NCBI RefSeq assembly: GCF_900109925.1
Contig: NZ_FOBW01000008.1
Coordinates: forward strand, 124,001-188,000
Source of the DNA: Mesobacillus persicus
GTDB taxonomy: Bacteria; Bacillota; Bacilli; Bacillales; Cytobacillaceae
DNA: 64,000 nt
Direction: 5' to 3'
Numbering within the stretch: the first letter of the stretch is position 1; every line of letters starts with the position of its first letter. Below are positions 7,818-16,888 of the stretch, piece after piece. The translations under genes were made by a program, and so were the position numbers. Below the pieces are notes generated by a model, which did not search any database, was not told where the DNA came from, and saw only the letters and a program-made list of their open reading frames with translations.

Positions 7818-8552
7818 ATGAGCCGATTAGCTGATAAAGTTGCGATTATTACAGGTGGTGCACGAGGAATGGGAGCCAGTCACGCCCGCTTGTTTGTCAA
7901 AGAAGGAGCAAAAGTCTTGATTGCCGATATTCTTGAGCAAGAAGGACAAGCTCTTGCCGATGAACTAGGAGAGAATGCAAGGTTCATGAAACTAGATGTC
8001 ACCAACAAAGAAAACTGGGAGCAAGCGATTGCTTTTACAGAGGAAGCATTCGGCCCGGTGAATGTGTTAGTGAATAACGCCGGAATCACGATGAATAAAT
8101 CGATCGAAGAAATGACTCTAGAAGAGTACAAACGTATCGTAGAGATCAACCAAGTGTCGGTATTTCTAGGAATGAAAGCAGTTATCCCTTCGATGAAAGA
8201 AGCAAAAGCCGGTTCGATTGTGAACATCTCATCAATGAACGGCCTAGTCGGTGGTGCGATTGGCTATACTGATACGAAATTTGCTGTTAGGGGAATGACC
8301 AAAGCAGCCGCGCTAAGCTTGGCTCACTATGATATTCGCGTGAATTCCGTACACCCAGGTGTCATTGAAACACCAATGATTGTCCAAGAAGAAACAAAAG
8401 ACGCCGTCAAAGAATTTGCGAAATACATTCCGAACGGCCGAGTTGCAAAACCAGAAGAAGTATCGAACTTAGTTCTGTTCCTTGCTTCGGACGATTCCAG
8501 TTATAGCACAGGGTCAGAATTCGTCGTTGATGGTGGAATGACTGCAAGATAG
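7818..8552 (+). CDS. Short-chain dehydrogenase/reductase, 3-oxoacyl-reductase/hydroxysteroid-dehydrogenase type
   Basis: The 244-residue SDR starts at the ATG at 7818, after GGGAGG. It shows TGGARGMG for cofactor binding, NNAG in the structural strand, and ISSMNG...GYTDTK, containing the Ser and Tyr-x3-Lys catalytic residues, followed by HPGVIETPM. This pattern is shared by 3-alpha/20-beta-hydroxysteroid dehydrogenase-like and cyclohexanol dehydrogenase-like SDRs, but family resemblance alone does not fix the substrate. It is the last gene of the MarR-controlled operon and ends at a strong terminator. It is less similar to the three other SDRs of region 1 than they are to each other. Confidence 0.92.
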   Translation: MSRLADKVAIITGGARGMGASHARLFVKEGAKVLIADILEQEGQALADELGENARFMKLDVTNKENWEQAIAFTEEAFGPVNVLVNNAGITMNKSIEEMTLEEYKRIVEINQVSVFLGMKAVIPSMKEAKAGSIVNISSMNGLVGGAIGYTDTKFAVRGMTKAAALSLAHYDIRVNSVHPGVIETPMIVQEETKDAVKEFAKYIPNGRVAKPEEVSNLVLFLASDDSSYSTGSEFVVDGGMTAR

Positions 8553-8585
8553 AAAAAAATCCCCCATTTCTGAGGGATGGTAAAG

Positions 8586-8627
8586 GTTGAGCTTGAAACT
8601 GGCATCCAGTTTCAAGCTCAACTTTTT
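8586..8627 (+). terminator. Rho-independent terminator of the SDR-MarR-SDR operon
   Basis: A perfect 17-bp stem (8586-8602 with 8606-8622) closes a three-base loop and is followed by a T-run. It lies between converging genes, 34 bases after the SDR stop. Confidence 0.85.
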
Positions 8628-8662
8628 TATATTGGCTCGTTTTCAAAGATTCTTGTGGTGAC

Positions 8663-9418
8663 TTATCGCCCAAACGTATGCCCTCCATCAAGGTAAATCG
8701 TTTGTCCTGTCATAAATCGACTGTCATCACTTGCGAGAAAGACAATGCCTGGAGCGATATCCCCATCAGGGTCCCCTAAACGCTGAAGAGGCACTGGCGC
8801 CATCGTCGCTTTATAGCCTTCGGGATCACGCTCTCTCCAACTTTTCGCAGCGGGTGTTAATGCCCCTGGTGAAACGACATTCACGGTAATATTGTATTCT
8901 CCAAACTCCCGCGCTGCCGTTTTCGTCAAACCACGAATTGCTTCTTTTGCCGAACCATATGCAGCGAATGTTTTCATCCCTTCTATTCCGGTAGCAGAAC
9001 AGGTATTGATAATGCGCCCTCCTTTTATCTTTAAATAAGGAAAGCACGCCTTCATGAAAAATAACGTTCCTAATGTTCCTGTTCGCCAAGCCAATTCCAT
9101 GTGTTCTTCTGTCGTATCAACAATTAACTGTGTCGATGAAGCTTGCGCATTGTTGATAAGAATGTCGACCGTTCCAAATTCCTCGACCGTTCGTTTCACG
9201 ACCTGCTGAACTTCACTTTCTTTGGCTACATCACACTGAACAAATAATGCGTTTCCACCGCCAGCGTTGATTTCACGAGCAGCCGCTGATCCTGTTTCTT
9301 CATTAAACTCTGCGATTGTAATCGCTGCACCTTCTTTAGCTAATGCCATCGCGTATGCTAACCCCAAACCTTGACCAGAGCCCGTAATAATCGCGACTTT
9401 TCCATCTAATTTCCCCAA
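8663..9418 (-). CDS. Short-chain dehydrogenase/reductase
   Basis: I place the start at a TTG at 9418 (MGKLDGKVAIITG...), because AAAGGAG lies seven bases upstream and the resulting N-terminus matches the paralogue at 6588; the ATG at 9439 has no upstream site. The roughly 251-residue protein has TGSGQGLG, NNAQA and the Ser...Tyr-x3-Lys set (CSATG...YGSAK). It is preceded by the aldehyde dehydrogenase gene on the same strand, so an alcohol-to-aldehyde-to-acid route is possible, but pairing is inferred only from position. It is a close paralogue of the SDRs at 6588 and 12069. Confidence 0.92.
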   Translation of the reverse strand: MGKLDGKVAIITGSGQGLGLAYAMALAKEGAAITIAEFNEETGSAAAREINAGGGNALFVQCDVAKESEVQQVVKRTVEEFGTVDILINNAQASSTQLIVDTTEEHMELAWRTGTLGTLFFMKACFPYLKIKGGRIINTCSATGIEGMKTFAAYGSAKEAIRGLTKTAAREFGEYNITVNVVSPGALTPAAKSWRERDPEGYKATMAPVPLQRLGDPDGDIAPGIVFLASDDSRFMTGQTIYLDGGHTFGR

Positions 9419-9472
9419 ATTCCCGCTCCTTTCCTCCATGGAATTGGTGCTGTGGGTTTTCGTATTTAAGTC

Positions 9473-10948
9473 TTACCCTATCTCAATCATCACGGTTTTT
9501 TCCCTTGTACTTTCTAAAATCGAATCTTTTCCAAATCCACTATCCTTAAATCCTCCAAATGGCAACTCAACGCCGACCCTGCGATACGTATTCACCCAAA
9601 CGTTCCCTGCTTCGATTCGCTGAACCATTCGCTGCGCTCGTGCAAGATTGGTTGTCCAGACCCCAGCGGCTAGTCCGTAAGAGGTATCATTGGCAATTTC
9701 AAGTGCTTCTTCCTCGGTGTCAAATGGAATGACGACAGCCACTGGCCCGAAGATTTCCTCCTGACATATACGAGCAGTATTTTTCTCCATTTGAATTAAC
9801 GTTGGTTCGACCCAATATCCTTGGGCAAATTCAGGCTGATCCGGTAATAAATTTTCTCCTCCACGTCTTCCACCGTAGACAAGTTTGCCACCTTCTTCGA
9901 GACCTAAATCAATATAAGCGCAGACCCTTTCGTACTGCTGTACGTTGGCAATTGGACCCATCGAAGTCATAAAGTCCATTGTAGGACCAAGTTGAACCTC
10001 ACTAGCAATCTTTTCTTTCATACGTACCAACATTTCATCAAGAATTGATCGTTGAATCAAAATTCTCGACCCACCGACACAAATTTGTCCGGCATTTCCA
10101 GTAAATATACCGTTTGTCGTGACTCCTTCAGCGGCTTTGTCCAAATCTGCATCTTCAAAGACAATATTTGGTGACTTGCCCCCCAATTCAAGGGTTAATG
10201 GCTTTGGATCACGAACCGTGGACTGAACAATGCTTCTTGCCGTCCGACCAGATCCTGTCAAACTTACACGATTCACACCTTTATGGCCGACAAGCGCGTC
10301 GCCGATTTCACTTCCTAGCCCCGAAATCACGTTTAACACACCCGGTGGTAAAATTTCAGCAAGCATTTCACCAAATCGTAAGGAGCCGATCGCGGCCAAT
10401 TCTGAAGGCTTAATAATCACAGTATTTCCAGCTGCAAGAGCGTAAGCGGCTTTCAAACTAAAAGTAAACAACGGGGCGTTCCATGGAATGATCCCTAATA
10501 CCACACCTAATGGTTCACGAATTGTATACCCGAAAGAAGTTGGCCCCAGTGGAGTCGTTTCCCCGCGACTTGCAATCGACGCCTGACCCGCAGCATCGTA
10601 CCAAATTTGTTTTAACACCGGAATCAATCCATAACTAGATTCTCTGATGACCCAACCATTATCTTGTGTTTCCAATGCTGAAAGTTCTTGACCATGTTCG
10701 GTCAAACTATCGCCAATCCGTCTTAAATAATCCGCGCGTTCTGTTGCAGGCAACGCCGCCCAACTAGGAAATGCTTTACGCGCCGACTCAACCACTGTTT
10801 CCACATCTTCTGTCGTACATAGTGGGATTTGTGCCCATACCTGTCCTGTCGCAGGATCGATGCTCTCCATTGTTTTTCCTGATGAAGATGGTGCTAGCTT
10901 TCCGGCAATAAGATTTTGATAGTGTTTCACTTCATTGATAATGGTCAA
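9473..10948 (-). CDS. NAD(P)-dependent aldehyde dehydrogenase
   Basis: The protein of about 491 residues oxidises an aldehyde to a carboxylic acid. It carries GIIPWNAPLF, the glutamate region LELGGKSPNIVFEDADLD and the nucleophilic cysteine in GQICVGGSR, so the active site is intact. I favour a TTG start at 10948, which has AAAGGGTGA just upstream; the longer reading from 10975 adds nine hydrophobic residues with no ribosome site. It lies 54 bases ahead of an SDR on the same strand. The probable role is producing the carboxylate that an acyl-CoA ligase or CoA-transferase of the cluster then activates. The physiological aldehyde is unknown. Confidence 0.93.
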   Translation of the reverse strand: MTIINEVKHYQNLIAGKLAPSSSGKTMESIDPATGQVWAQIPLCTTEDVETVVESARKAFPSWAALPATERADYLRRIGDSLTEHGQELSALETQDNGWVIRESSYGLIPVLKQIWYDAAGQASIASRGETTPLGPTSFGYTIREPLGVVLGIIPWNAPLFTFSLKAAYALAAGNTVIIKPSELAAIGSLRFGEMLAEILPPGVLNVISGLGSEIGDALVGHKGVNRVSLTGSGRTARSIVQSTVRDPKPLTLELGGKSPNIVFEDADLDKAAEGVTTNGIFTGNAGQICVGGSRILIQRSILDEMLVRMKEKIASEVQLGPTMDFMTSMGPIANVQQYERVCAYIDLGLEEGGKLVYGGRRGGENLLPDQPEFAQGYWVEPTLIQMEKNTARICQEEIFGPVAVVIPFDTEEEALEIANDTSYGLAAGVWTTNLARAQRMVQRIEAGNVWVNTYRRVGVELPFGGFKDSGFGKDSILESTREKTVMIEIG

Positions 10949-11063
10949 TATAATCACCCTTTCAATCCTTATCATGGTTCTTTATTCTTTGATTCTATGA
11001 AAATCGACTTAGTCATTCAATGGAGCTTTCCACAGTAAATGACAAGAATTTTTGGATAATATT

Positions 11064-12029
11064 CTAGTAAGAATTTACAGCCTTTTTAAAAAAATAATAA
11101 AGTCCATCATGATGATCTTTCTCCATTTTTACATGCCCGAGGGATTCCAAATAAACTAGATTTGTAATGGTTTGAATCAAAGCAGAACTTGCTCGTTCAT
11201 GTGACAGATTGCTTCCATAAACAAACTGGGACACTTCAAACGCCGTACTTCCCTTCTCCTGAATTCCCTGAAGCGTTTGTGCCCACCTTTTTTCATAGTG
11301 ACCAAGCAACTTTTCTATTCTTGCGTCGAGATCAACTATCTGCTGGCCATGTCCAGGAAGAGTGTATTTAACCTTAATTTCTCTTAGTCTTTTTAAGGCA
11401 GAAAGATACCCTTGTAACGGGTTATCTCCCTCCTTTTCAGAGATAACAATCGGATTGATTCCCTGTAAAATATGATCCCCCACTAAGAGAAGTTGATCTT
11501 GCGCTTGATAGAAAGCAACATGGTCTGGTGAATGACCAGGCGTTGGTATCGTTTGATAGATACTGTCACCTAATAAAAGTTCTTGATTTTCTTGAAACAA
11601 GACATCCGGTTTAAATTGATAAGCTTCAAATCGGTGGAACCGATCTTCTTGCCCTGTTTGTACAACCATCCCATGCTGTTCAATGAATGACCCGAGTGAA
11701 CTCCTATACTTCTGGTCAACAAATAAGGAGCGAGCCCGCTGCAATTCCTCATACCCCTTGACTGACATCCAAACACTTGCTTGATAGTTTTGTTGAAACC
11801 ATCCTGCTAAACCAAAATGGTCTGCATGGGCATGAGTGATTACAACCTTTTCAATCGGGATACTCGTTCCTAATGTTTTTACCCAAACCGCCATCGCTTC
11901 TTCCGTACAATCTCCTGTGTCCACAACCGTAAAGCCATTTTTCCCTTCTATTAAATAGCAATTCACTTCTCTGAAATCATAAGGAATCGGAATTCGGACC
12001 AGATAGACGTGGTCTGTAATCTTTTCCAT
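11064..12029 (-). CDS. Metallo-beta-lactamase-fold hydrolase
   Basis: The 321-residue protein has the THAHADH metal motif (HxHxDH), PTPGHSPDH and GDHIL, giving the complete set of zinc ligands of the MBL fold, then a helical C-terminal region. Members with this layout include thioesterases, lactonases and glyoxalase II-like hydrolases. Given a Baeyer-Villiger enzyme and acyl-CoA enzymes nearby, a lactonase or CoA-thioester hydrolase role is attractive, but this is inference. The ATG follows AGGAGG. It lies 39 bases after the SDR gene at 12069-12821, so the two probably form an operon, possibly continuing into the aldehyde dehydrogenase. Confidence 0.88.
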   Translation of the reverse strand: MEKITDHVYLVRIPIPYDFREVNCYLIEGKNGFTVVDTGDCTEEAMAVWVKTLGTSIPIEKVVITHAHADHFGLAGWFQQNYQASVWMSVKGYEELQRARSLFVDQKYRSSLGSFIEQHGMVVQTGQEDRFHRFEAYQFKPDVLFQENQELLLGDSIYQTIPTPGHSPDHVAFYQAQDQLLLVGDHILQGINPIVISEKEGDNPLQGYLSALKRLREIKVKYTLPGHGQQIVDLDARIEKLLGHYEKRWAQTLQGIQEKGSTAFEVSQFVYGSNLSHERASSALIQTITNLVYLESLGHVKMEKDHHDGLYYFFKKAVNSY

Positions 12030-12068
12030 TTTAAAAAACCTCCTCGCCTCTCCATTTCCTCAACAAGC

Positions 12069-12821
12069 CTAACGAACCATCACCGTTCCCCCATCCACCA
12101 TCAGAGTCTGTCCGGTAATGTATTCCGAATCCGAACTAGCGAGGAAAACGGCAGCCCGGCCAATATCATGCTCACAATCTCCTATTCTCTTAAGTGGAAC
12201 AAGTGAAACCATTTTATTGTAAGCATTCGGGTGTTCCTCCTGTAGGCGCTCCACACCTGGGGAGTTTGCGATTGGAGACAGAAGATTTACATTGATTCCA
12301 TATCGACCCCATTCTGTGGCCGCTACTCGCGATAATCCACGAATCGCCTCTTTTGTAGCAGCATAAGATGCTTGTTTGCTGAGTCCAATCATCCCCGCGG
12401 CTGAGACAAAATTGATCACTTTCCCTTTTGTTGCCTTTAAATGCGGCAAAGCGCTTCTCATGAGAATGAAAGTCGACCATAAGCCCGTGTTCAATGCCAA
12501 GTCCATCACATCATCTGTTGTCTCTTCTAATGGAACGTTTTTCGAACTTTGTGCATTGTTCACTAAAATATCAATCTTCCCAAATCTTTCAACCGTTTTA
12601 TCGATTAAACTAGGTAATAGCTCTCGATTATTCACATCTGCCTGTAAAAATAAAGCATCACAGCCGATAGCAAGTAATTCGTTTTCCGTTCTCTTCCCCT
12701 TTTCCTCATTCAACCCGACGAAAACAATAGAGGCACCTTCTTTCGCAAAAGCAAGGCAAATGCCTCTACCAATCCCGGAAGATCCTCCCGTCACAAAAGC
12801 CACTTTATCTTTTAATTTCAT
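12069..12821 (-). CDS. Short-chain dehydrogenase/reductase
   Basis: This 250-residue classical SDR has TGGSSGIG, NNAQSS and VSAAG...YAATK holding the catalytic Ser, Tyr and Lys. The ATG follows GGAGGAG. It is a close paralogue of the proteins at 6588 and 8663; all three share the unusual NNA(H/Q)xS region and the SPIANSPGVE-type or equivalent loop after the active site in two of them. It probably starts an operon with the MBL-fold hydrolase. The divergent amidohydrolase begins 91 bases away. Confidence 0.92.
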   Translation of the reverse strand: MKLKDKVAFVTGGSSGIGRGICLAFAKEGASIVFVGLNEEKGKRTENELLAIGCDALFLQADVNNRELLPSLIDKTVERFGKIDILVNNAQSSKNVPLEETTDDVMDLALNTGLWSTFILMRSALPHLKATKGKVINFVSAAGMIGLSKQASYAATKEAIRGLSRVAATEWGRYGINVNLLSPIANSPGVERLQEEHPNAYNKMVSLVPLKRIGDCEHDIGRAAVFLASSDSEYITGQTLMVDGGTVMVR

Positions 12822-12912
12822 TTATTGCTCCTCCCTCACTGAGTTATTTGAATAGTTTGTTATTATTGTCTAAAATAAAAGGAACTATATTCTTTGTTTA
12901 GGAGAATCTTTC

Positions 12913-14469
12913 ATGCAGCCAACTCTTCCTGCACATCTACTCATTCAAAACGTCAACGTCCTCACAATGGATCCTAACCGTCCCTTTGCCTCAGGCGTTG
13001 CAATCGCTGATGGAAAAATAATCGGCATTTTAGATAAGGAAACCAACTGGCCTCTTAGTCCACAAGGTAAAATCGTTGACGGAAATGGTCTTACCTTGAT
13101 GCCCGGACTGATTGATGCCCATTGTCACCTGCGCGCACAAATAAGCCAAATGTCCGCACTCTCTTTTAGTAGGGCAGATATCACTGGGATTGACGAAATG
13201 ATTCTCGCAATCAGGGAAAAAACCAGGACTCTCCCCAATGGCACATGGATTCGCGGCACTGGCTATGATCCTTTTTATCTAAAAGAAAAACGTCATCCAA
13301 CACGCTGGGACTTGGACCAAGCCACCACCCATCATCCAATTCGCCTTCGCCATATAACGAGACATGCTAGCGTGTTAAATAGCTTAGCTTTAAACATGGC
13401 AGGACTGAATGAATTCAGCCAAGATCCACCCGGTGTTAAGGTCGAGCGACAACCTGATACCAATATCCCTACAGGCGTCATTTATGGAGGAGATTCTTGG
13501 CTTTCACAGCATGTGATTCCCCCTATCACAACTTCAGAACTCGAAAACGGTTCTGGACAATTGCAAAGGAATTTGCTTCAAAGAGGCATTACCGCTGTTC
13601 AAGACGCAACCCCAACGAGTTCGATTCAAGATGTAAAGTTTTGGACCGCTCGAATCCAAGAAAATAAATGGCCAATCACGATTCAACTAATGGCATCAGC
13701 TATTCAACATCAGCAAATGGAAAAACACCTCATAAACGAAACCAATCACCAAGTCAGAAAAGGGCTTGAAATAGGGCCAATCAAAGTTGTTTTAGAAGCA
13801 AATCCTGATCTTTTCCCAGCTCCAACGGAACTGACACAGATTGTCGTGAATGCAACAGCGAAAAACATCCCCGTCGCGATCCATGTTGTCGATCCCGAAA
13901 TGGTTTGGGCAGCAGTCGACGCGATTGAAACTGCACGATCAAAGTTCCCAAATAACCTAGTACGACATCGACTTGAACATCTTAGCCTTTGCCCTGATGC
14001 GTTTTTACCTGCGATTTCCAAGGCAAGGATCATGGTTGTTACAAATCCAAGTTTCATTTACCAACATGGCGATCGTTATTTATCTGATGTCGATCCAACC
14101 GAACGAAATTGGTTGTATCCAATGAATTCAGTCCTACAATCAAAAATTCCACTGGCGGCTGGTTCGGATGCACCTGTTGCTGTTTCCGACCCCTGGATGG
14201 GAATTCAGACAGCATGTACCCGCGAGACCCTTTCCGGAATGCTTGTGAATCAACATGAAAAACTAGACCGCTATCAAGCTTTATCCCTTTATACGGTCGG
14301 CGCGGCGTTGGCAGCAGGCTGGCAACACAAACGAGGAATGATTCATCCACAATTTGAAGCCGATTTAATTTTGATTGATCAGAATCCATTAAACTGCCCG
14401 GAAAGAGAAATAAACAAAATCCAGGTGAAAAAGGTCTGGATTGGTGGAAATCTCGTTTTTCAAAGCTAG
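12913..14469 (+). CDS. Amidohydrolase family protein (YtcJ/amidohydrolase-3 type)
   Basis: The 518-residue protein belongs to the metal-dependent amidohydrolase superfamily. It shows the IDAHCHL metal motif near the N-terminus, a second histidine region (IHVVDP), RHRLEHLSL with another histidine, and GSDAPV with the conserved aspartate, so the active site looks intact. The ATG follows AGGAG at seven bases. YtcJ-type enzymes are often of unknown substrate and act on cyclic amides or N-acyl compounds. It is divergent from the SDR operon and is followed by an IclR regulator on the same strand. Its link to the acyl-CoA modules is positional only. Confidence 0.9.
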   Translation: MQPTLPAHLLIQNVNVLTMDPNRPFASGVAIADGKIIGILDKETNWPLSPQGKIVDGNGLTLMPGLIDAHCHLRAQISQMSALSFSRADITGIDEMILAIREKTRTLPNGTWIRGTGYDPFYLKEKRHPTRWDLDQATTHHPIRLRHITRHASVLNSLALNMAGLNEFSQDPPGVKVERQPDTNIPTGVIYGGDSWLSQHVIPPITTSELENGSGQLQRNLLQRGITAVQDATPTSSIQDVKFWTARIQENKWPITIQLMASAIQHQQMEKHLINETNHQVRKGLEIGPIKVVLEANPDLFPAPTELTQIVVNATAKNIPVAIHVVDPEMVWAAVDAIETARSKFPNNLVRHRLEHLSLCPDAFLPAISKARIMVVTNPSFIYQHGDRYLSDVDPTERNWLYPMNSVLQSKIPLAAGSDAPVAVSDPWMGIQTACTRETLSGMLVNQHEKLDRYQALSLYTVGAALAAGWQHKRGMIHPQFEADLILIDQNPLNCPEREINKIQVKKVWIGGNLVFQS

Positions 14470-14599
14470 CAAACCCGTAATTTCCTAGTTTGTTAAATTT
14501 TTTGAATTCCCTTATAATTGACTTAACCATTCATTTTTCTTAAATAACAAAAAGCCAGCTCATTATCGCGGCTTATTGCAAAGTAATTGGGGGACCATC

Positions 14600-15373
14600 A
14601 TGGAAGCTAAAAAACAGATTCATAAACTAAGTACAGTAGACAATGCCATCTCGCTTTTATCCCTTTTTCTAAAATACGATTCCATCGGATTAATGGATAT
14701 TGAACGTGAATTAGGCATTTCAAAAACAGCAGCTTTCCGTTTAGCGGTTACTTTAACGGATCGTGGGTTTTTAGTTAAAAACTCCAAAACAAAACAGTAT
14801 CACCCTGGCCCCATTCTTTTTCAACTCAGCCGTAAATTCCAAGTGAATGATATTATTTCGGTCTCGCAACCATATATTCAGGAGCTAGCCAGTTTGACCA
14901 ATGAATCTGTTTATCTCTCGATTCGTTCTGGGAACAAGTTTCTATTTTTAACCGGAATAGATAGTGTGTACCCTGCCAAAGTCACGAGCCCATTCGGTGA
15001 TGAAATTGACTTGTATTTTGGTGCTGCTGGGAAGCTCCATATGGCATATATGTCGTCTGCTGATATTGATACCTACTTCAAACGTGTCGTACTTGAACAA
15101 TTCACACCCGCTACCCACACAGAACCAATTCAGCTTAGAGCGGAACTGAAGAAAATTCGTGAAAATGGTTATTCTACGAGTCTTGGAGAAAGGGATCCCG
15201 ATTCTGCCGGTATCGCTGCACCGATTTGGGGGCTGGGCGAAGAACCAACAGGTGCTCTAGGAATCTATCTTCCTATGTCCCGACTAAATGATCAAAAGCT
15301 TCCTGAACTAATCGCGCTGGCGAAAGGGTATGCTGAGAAAATTTCGGCTGAAATTATCTTAGAAAAAGAATAG
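14600..15373 (+). CDS. IclR-family transcriptional regulator
   Basis: The 257-residue regulator starts at the ATG at 14600, preceded by GGGGGA; the ORF extends 24 bases further without a good site. It has an N-terminal winged helix (LMDIERELGISKTAAFRLAVTLTDRGFL) and a C-terminal IclR effector domain ending in a GGLGIYLPMS-like region (LGIYLPMSRLND). IclR proteins control aromatic and acid catabolism, commonly binding pathway intermediates. It probably regulates the amidohydrolase, the module A operon, or both. Its TAG stop directly abuts the stop of the convergent enoyl-CoA hydratase gene, leaving no space between them. Confidence 0.93.
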   Translation: MEAKKQIHKLSTVDNAISLLSLFLKYDSIGLMDIERELGISKTAAFRLAVTLTDRGFLVKNSKTKQYHPGPILFQLSRKFQVNDIISVSQPYIQELASLTNESVYLSIRSGNKFLFLTGIDSVYPAKVTSPFGDEIDLYFGAAGKLHMAYMSSADIDTYFKRVVLEQFTPATHTEPIQLRAELKKIRENGYSTSLGERDPDSAGIAAPIWGLGEEPTGALGIYLPMSRLNDQKLPELIALAKGYAEKISAEIILEKE

Positions 15374-16099
15374 CTACCGAGTTGCCCATGAACGGGCGAC
15401 CACCACTTTTTCTCTTAAAAGACCTTGCGACAAACTTCCATCCAAACCGTGGCAAACTAACGATTTAATCCATTTAGCACGCTGCGGATTGCCTTGGACG
15501 ATGTTTTTCATATAGTCAACCGTAGTTGGAATCATCACATCTTTAGGAATGATTTTACTTATGAAACCAAGTCGATAGCCTTCTTCAGCGGTTATTTGTT
15601 CTCCTAACAAGGACATCTCCAGCGCTTTTCCCTGATGCACAAGTCTTGGCAAGCTTTGAGTTCCCCCCGCTGCGGGGACCATGCCAATTCTTCCTTCTGG
15701 AAGTGCCAGTTTGGTTCCTGGCGAAGCAAACCGAAAGTCAAATAACATCGACATCTCAAGTCCCGAGCCAACGGCAAACCCATGAATAGCACTAGCAATT
15801 GGCTTTGGGAAACGCCTAATTTCATCCCATAGGTCATGTTGCAGTCGAATTCTTCGTTTGCGAATCACCGTCGATTCTGTACCAAACTCTGTCAGATCTG
15901 CCCCTGCACAAAATCCACGACCTTCTGCTTTGACAACAACACCATCAACAGTTGAGTCATCACGCAGAGCCAAGAACGTTTCATATAATCCATCACGAAT
16001 TTCCACATTAAAAGCATTTAATATTTCAGGCCGATTTAAGGTCACAATGGCAATGTTTTCATCCTTTTCTAATAAAACCGCTGGCTCCAGATTACTCAC
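15374..16099 (-). CDS. Enoyl-CoA hydratase/isomerase (crotonase), active-site glutamates present
   Basis: The 241-residue crotonase begins at a GTG preceded by GAGGGGG. The oxyanion-hole region (AEGRGFCAGADL) is present, and both catalytic glutamates of the hydratase type are in place: Glu115 (GSGLEMS) and Glu135 (ALPEGRIG). It should hydrate a 2,3-enoyl-CoA to a 3-hydroxyacyl-CoA. It is the last gene of the long module A operon, 12 bases after a second crotonase that has lost one of these glutamates. Confidence 0.92.
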   Translation of the reverse strand: MSNLEPAVLLEKDENIAIVTLNRPEILNAFNVEIRDGLYETFLALRDDSTVDGVVVKAEGRGFCAGADLTEFGTESTVIRKRRIRLQHDLWDEIRRFPKPIASAIHGFAVGSGLEMSMLFDFRFASPGTKLALPEGRIGMVPAAGGTQSLPRLVHQGKALEMSLLGEQITAEEGYRLGFISKIIPKDVMIPTTVDYMKNIVQGNPQRAKWIKSLVCHGLDGSLSQGLLREKVVVARSWATR

Positions 16100-16111
16100 G
16101 TTCCCCCTCCT

Positions 16112-16888
16112 CTACTGACTTTTGAACTGAGGTGTTCGCTTTTCAAGAAATGCCTGGACGCCTTCCATCCGGTCCCCATTCGTTTGTAATAGCATATATA
16201 GGTCCAATTCTAATCTTAGAGCCTGTTCGAACGGCATCTCACTCCCCTTTACGACACACTCTTTCGTATATTGAGTGGAAATGGACGACATCCTCGCCAA
16301 GTTTTTACCTAGCTCACAGGCCGTAGCCCACACTTCCTCCAACCTAGCTACTTTCGTAACGAATCCTCGTTGAAATGCCTCGGACGCTTGCATCCTTTCT
16401 CCTCCAAGCAGCATCGAAAGTGCCGGACCTTTGCCAATCAAGCGCGGCAATCGCTGAGTGATTCCACCTGCTGGAACCACCCCCCAAGATGATTCAGGTA
16501 CTCTAAAGCTCACATCTTCAGATGCAATACGGAGATCCGCCACACAAGCTAAGCTCATCCCCAATGACTCACACCTGCCATGGATCGCCGCAACAATCGG
16601 AAAAGGCAGTTTCCCCCATTCCTCTATTGCATCAGCGGCAATTTTTGCCGCATGGTACGTTTCGTCTTCTAGCTCTTGTTGAAAAACTGGGTTGAGTCCG
16701 ATGGAAAAATCCGCTCCCCGTCCACCTAACACAATTGCCTTTATATCGTCTAGTTCTTGTAAATCTCGCGCTAAACAAGATAAATCTTTAGCCATTTCAG
16801 CATTTAATGTGTTTTGATTCGCTGGCTGATTTAGCATGACATGAACAATCGATTCCTCAGCCCAAACTTCGAGAAAACGGTACTTCAC
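16112..16888 (-). CDS. Enoyl-CoA hydratase/isomerase family protein lacking one catalytic glutamate
   Basis: A crotonase-fold protein of about 258 residues. I prefer the GTG at 16888, six bases after GGGGG; ATGs at 16894 and 16906 lack spacing or a site. Counting from the GTG, the second glutamate is present (Glu132 in RVPESSWG), but the position of the first is Ser112. In crotonases that replacement usually means isomerase, lyase or other chemistry rather than simple hydration. The oxyanion loop (GRGADFSIGL) is kept. Its start lies inside the end of the two-domain CoA-transferase gene, which suggests translational coupling. It pairs with the canonical hydratase downstream. Confidence 0.88.
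   Translation of the reverse strand: MKYRFLEVWAEESIVHVMLNQPANQNTLNAEMAKDLSCLARDLQELDDIKAIVLGGRGADFSIGLNPVFQQELEDETYHAAKIAADAIEEWGKLPFPIVAAIHGRCESLGMSLACVADLRIASEDVSFRVPESSWGVVPAGGITQRLPRLIGKGPALSMLLGGERMQASEAFQRGFVTKVARLEEVWATACELGKNLARMSSISTQYTKECVVKGSEMPFEQALRLELDLYMLLQTNGDRMEGVQAFLEKRTPQFKSQ

Noticed and set aside
12376-12855. Plus-strand frame of 159 codons antisense to an SDR gene
   Set aside because: Shadow of the SDR reading frame; no ribosome site and composition typical of the opposite strand.
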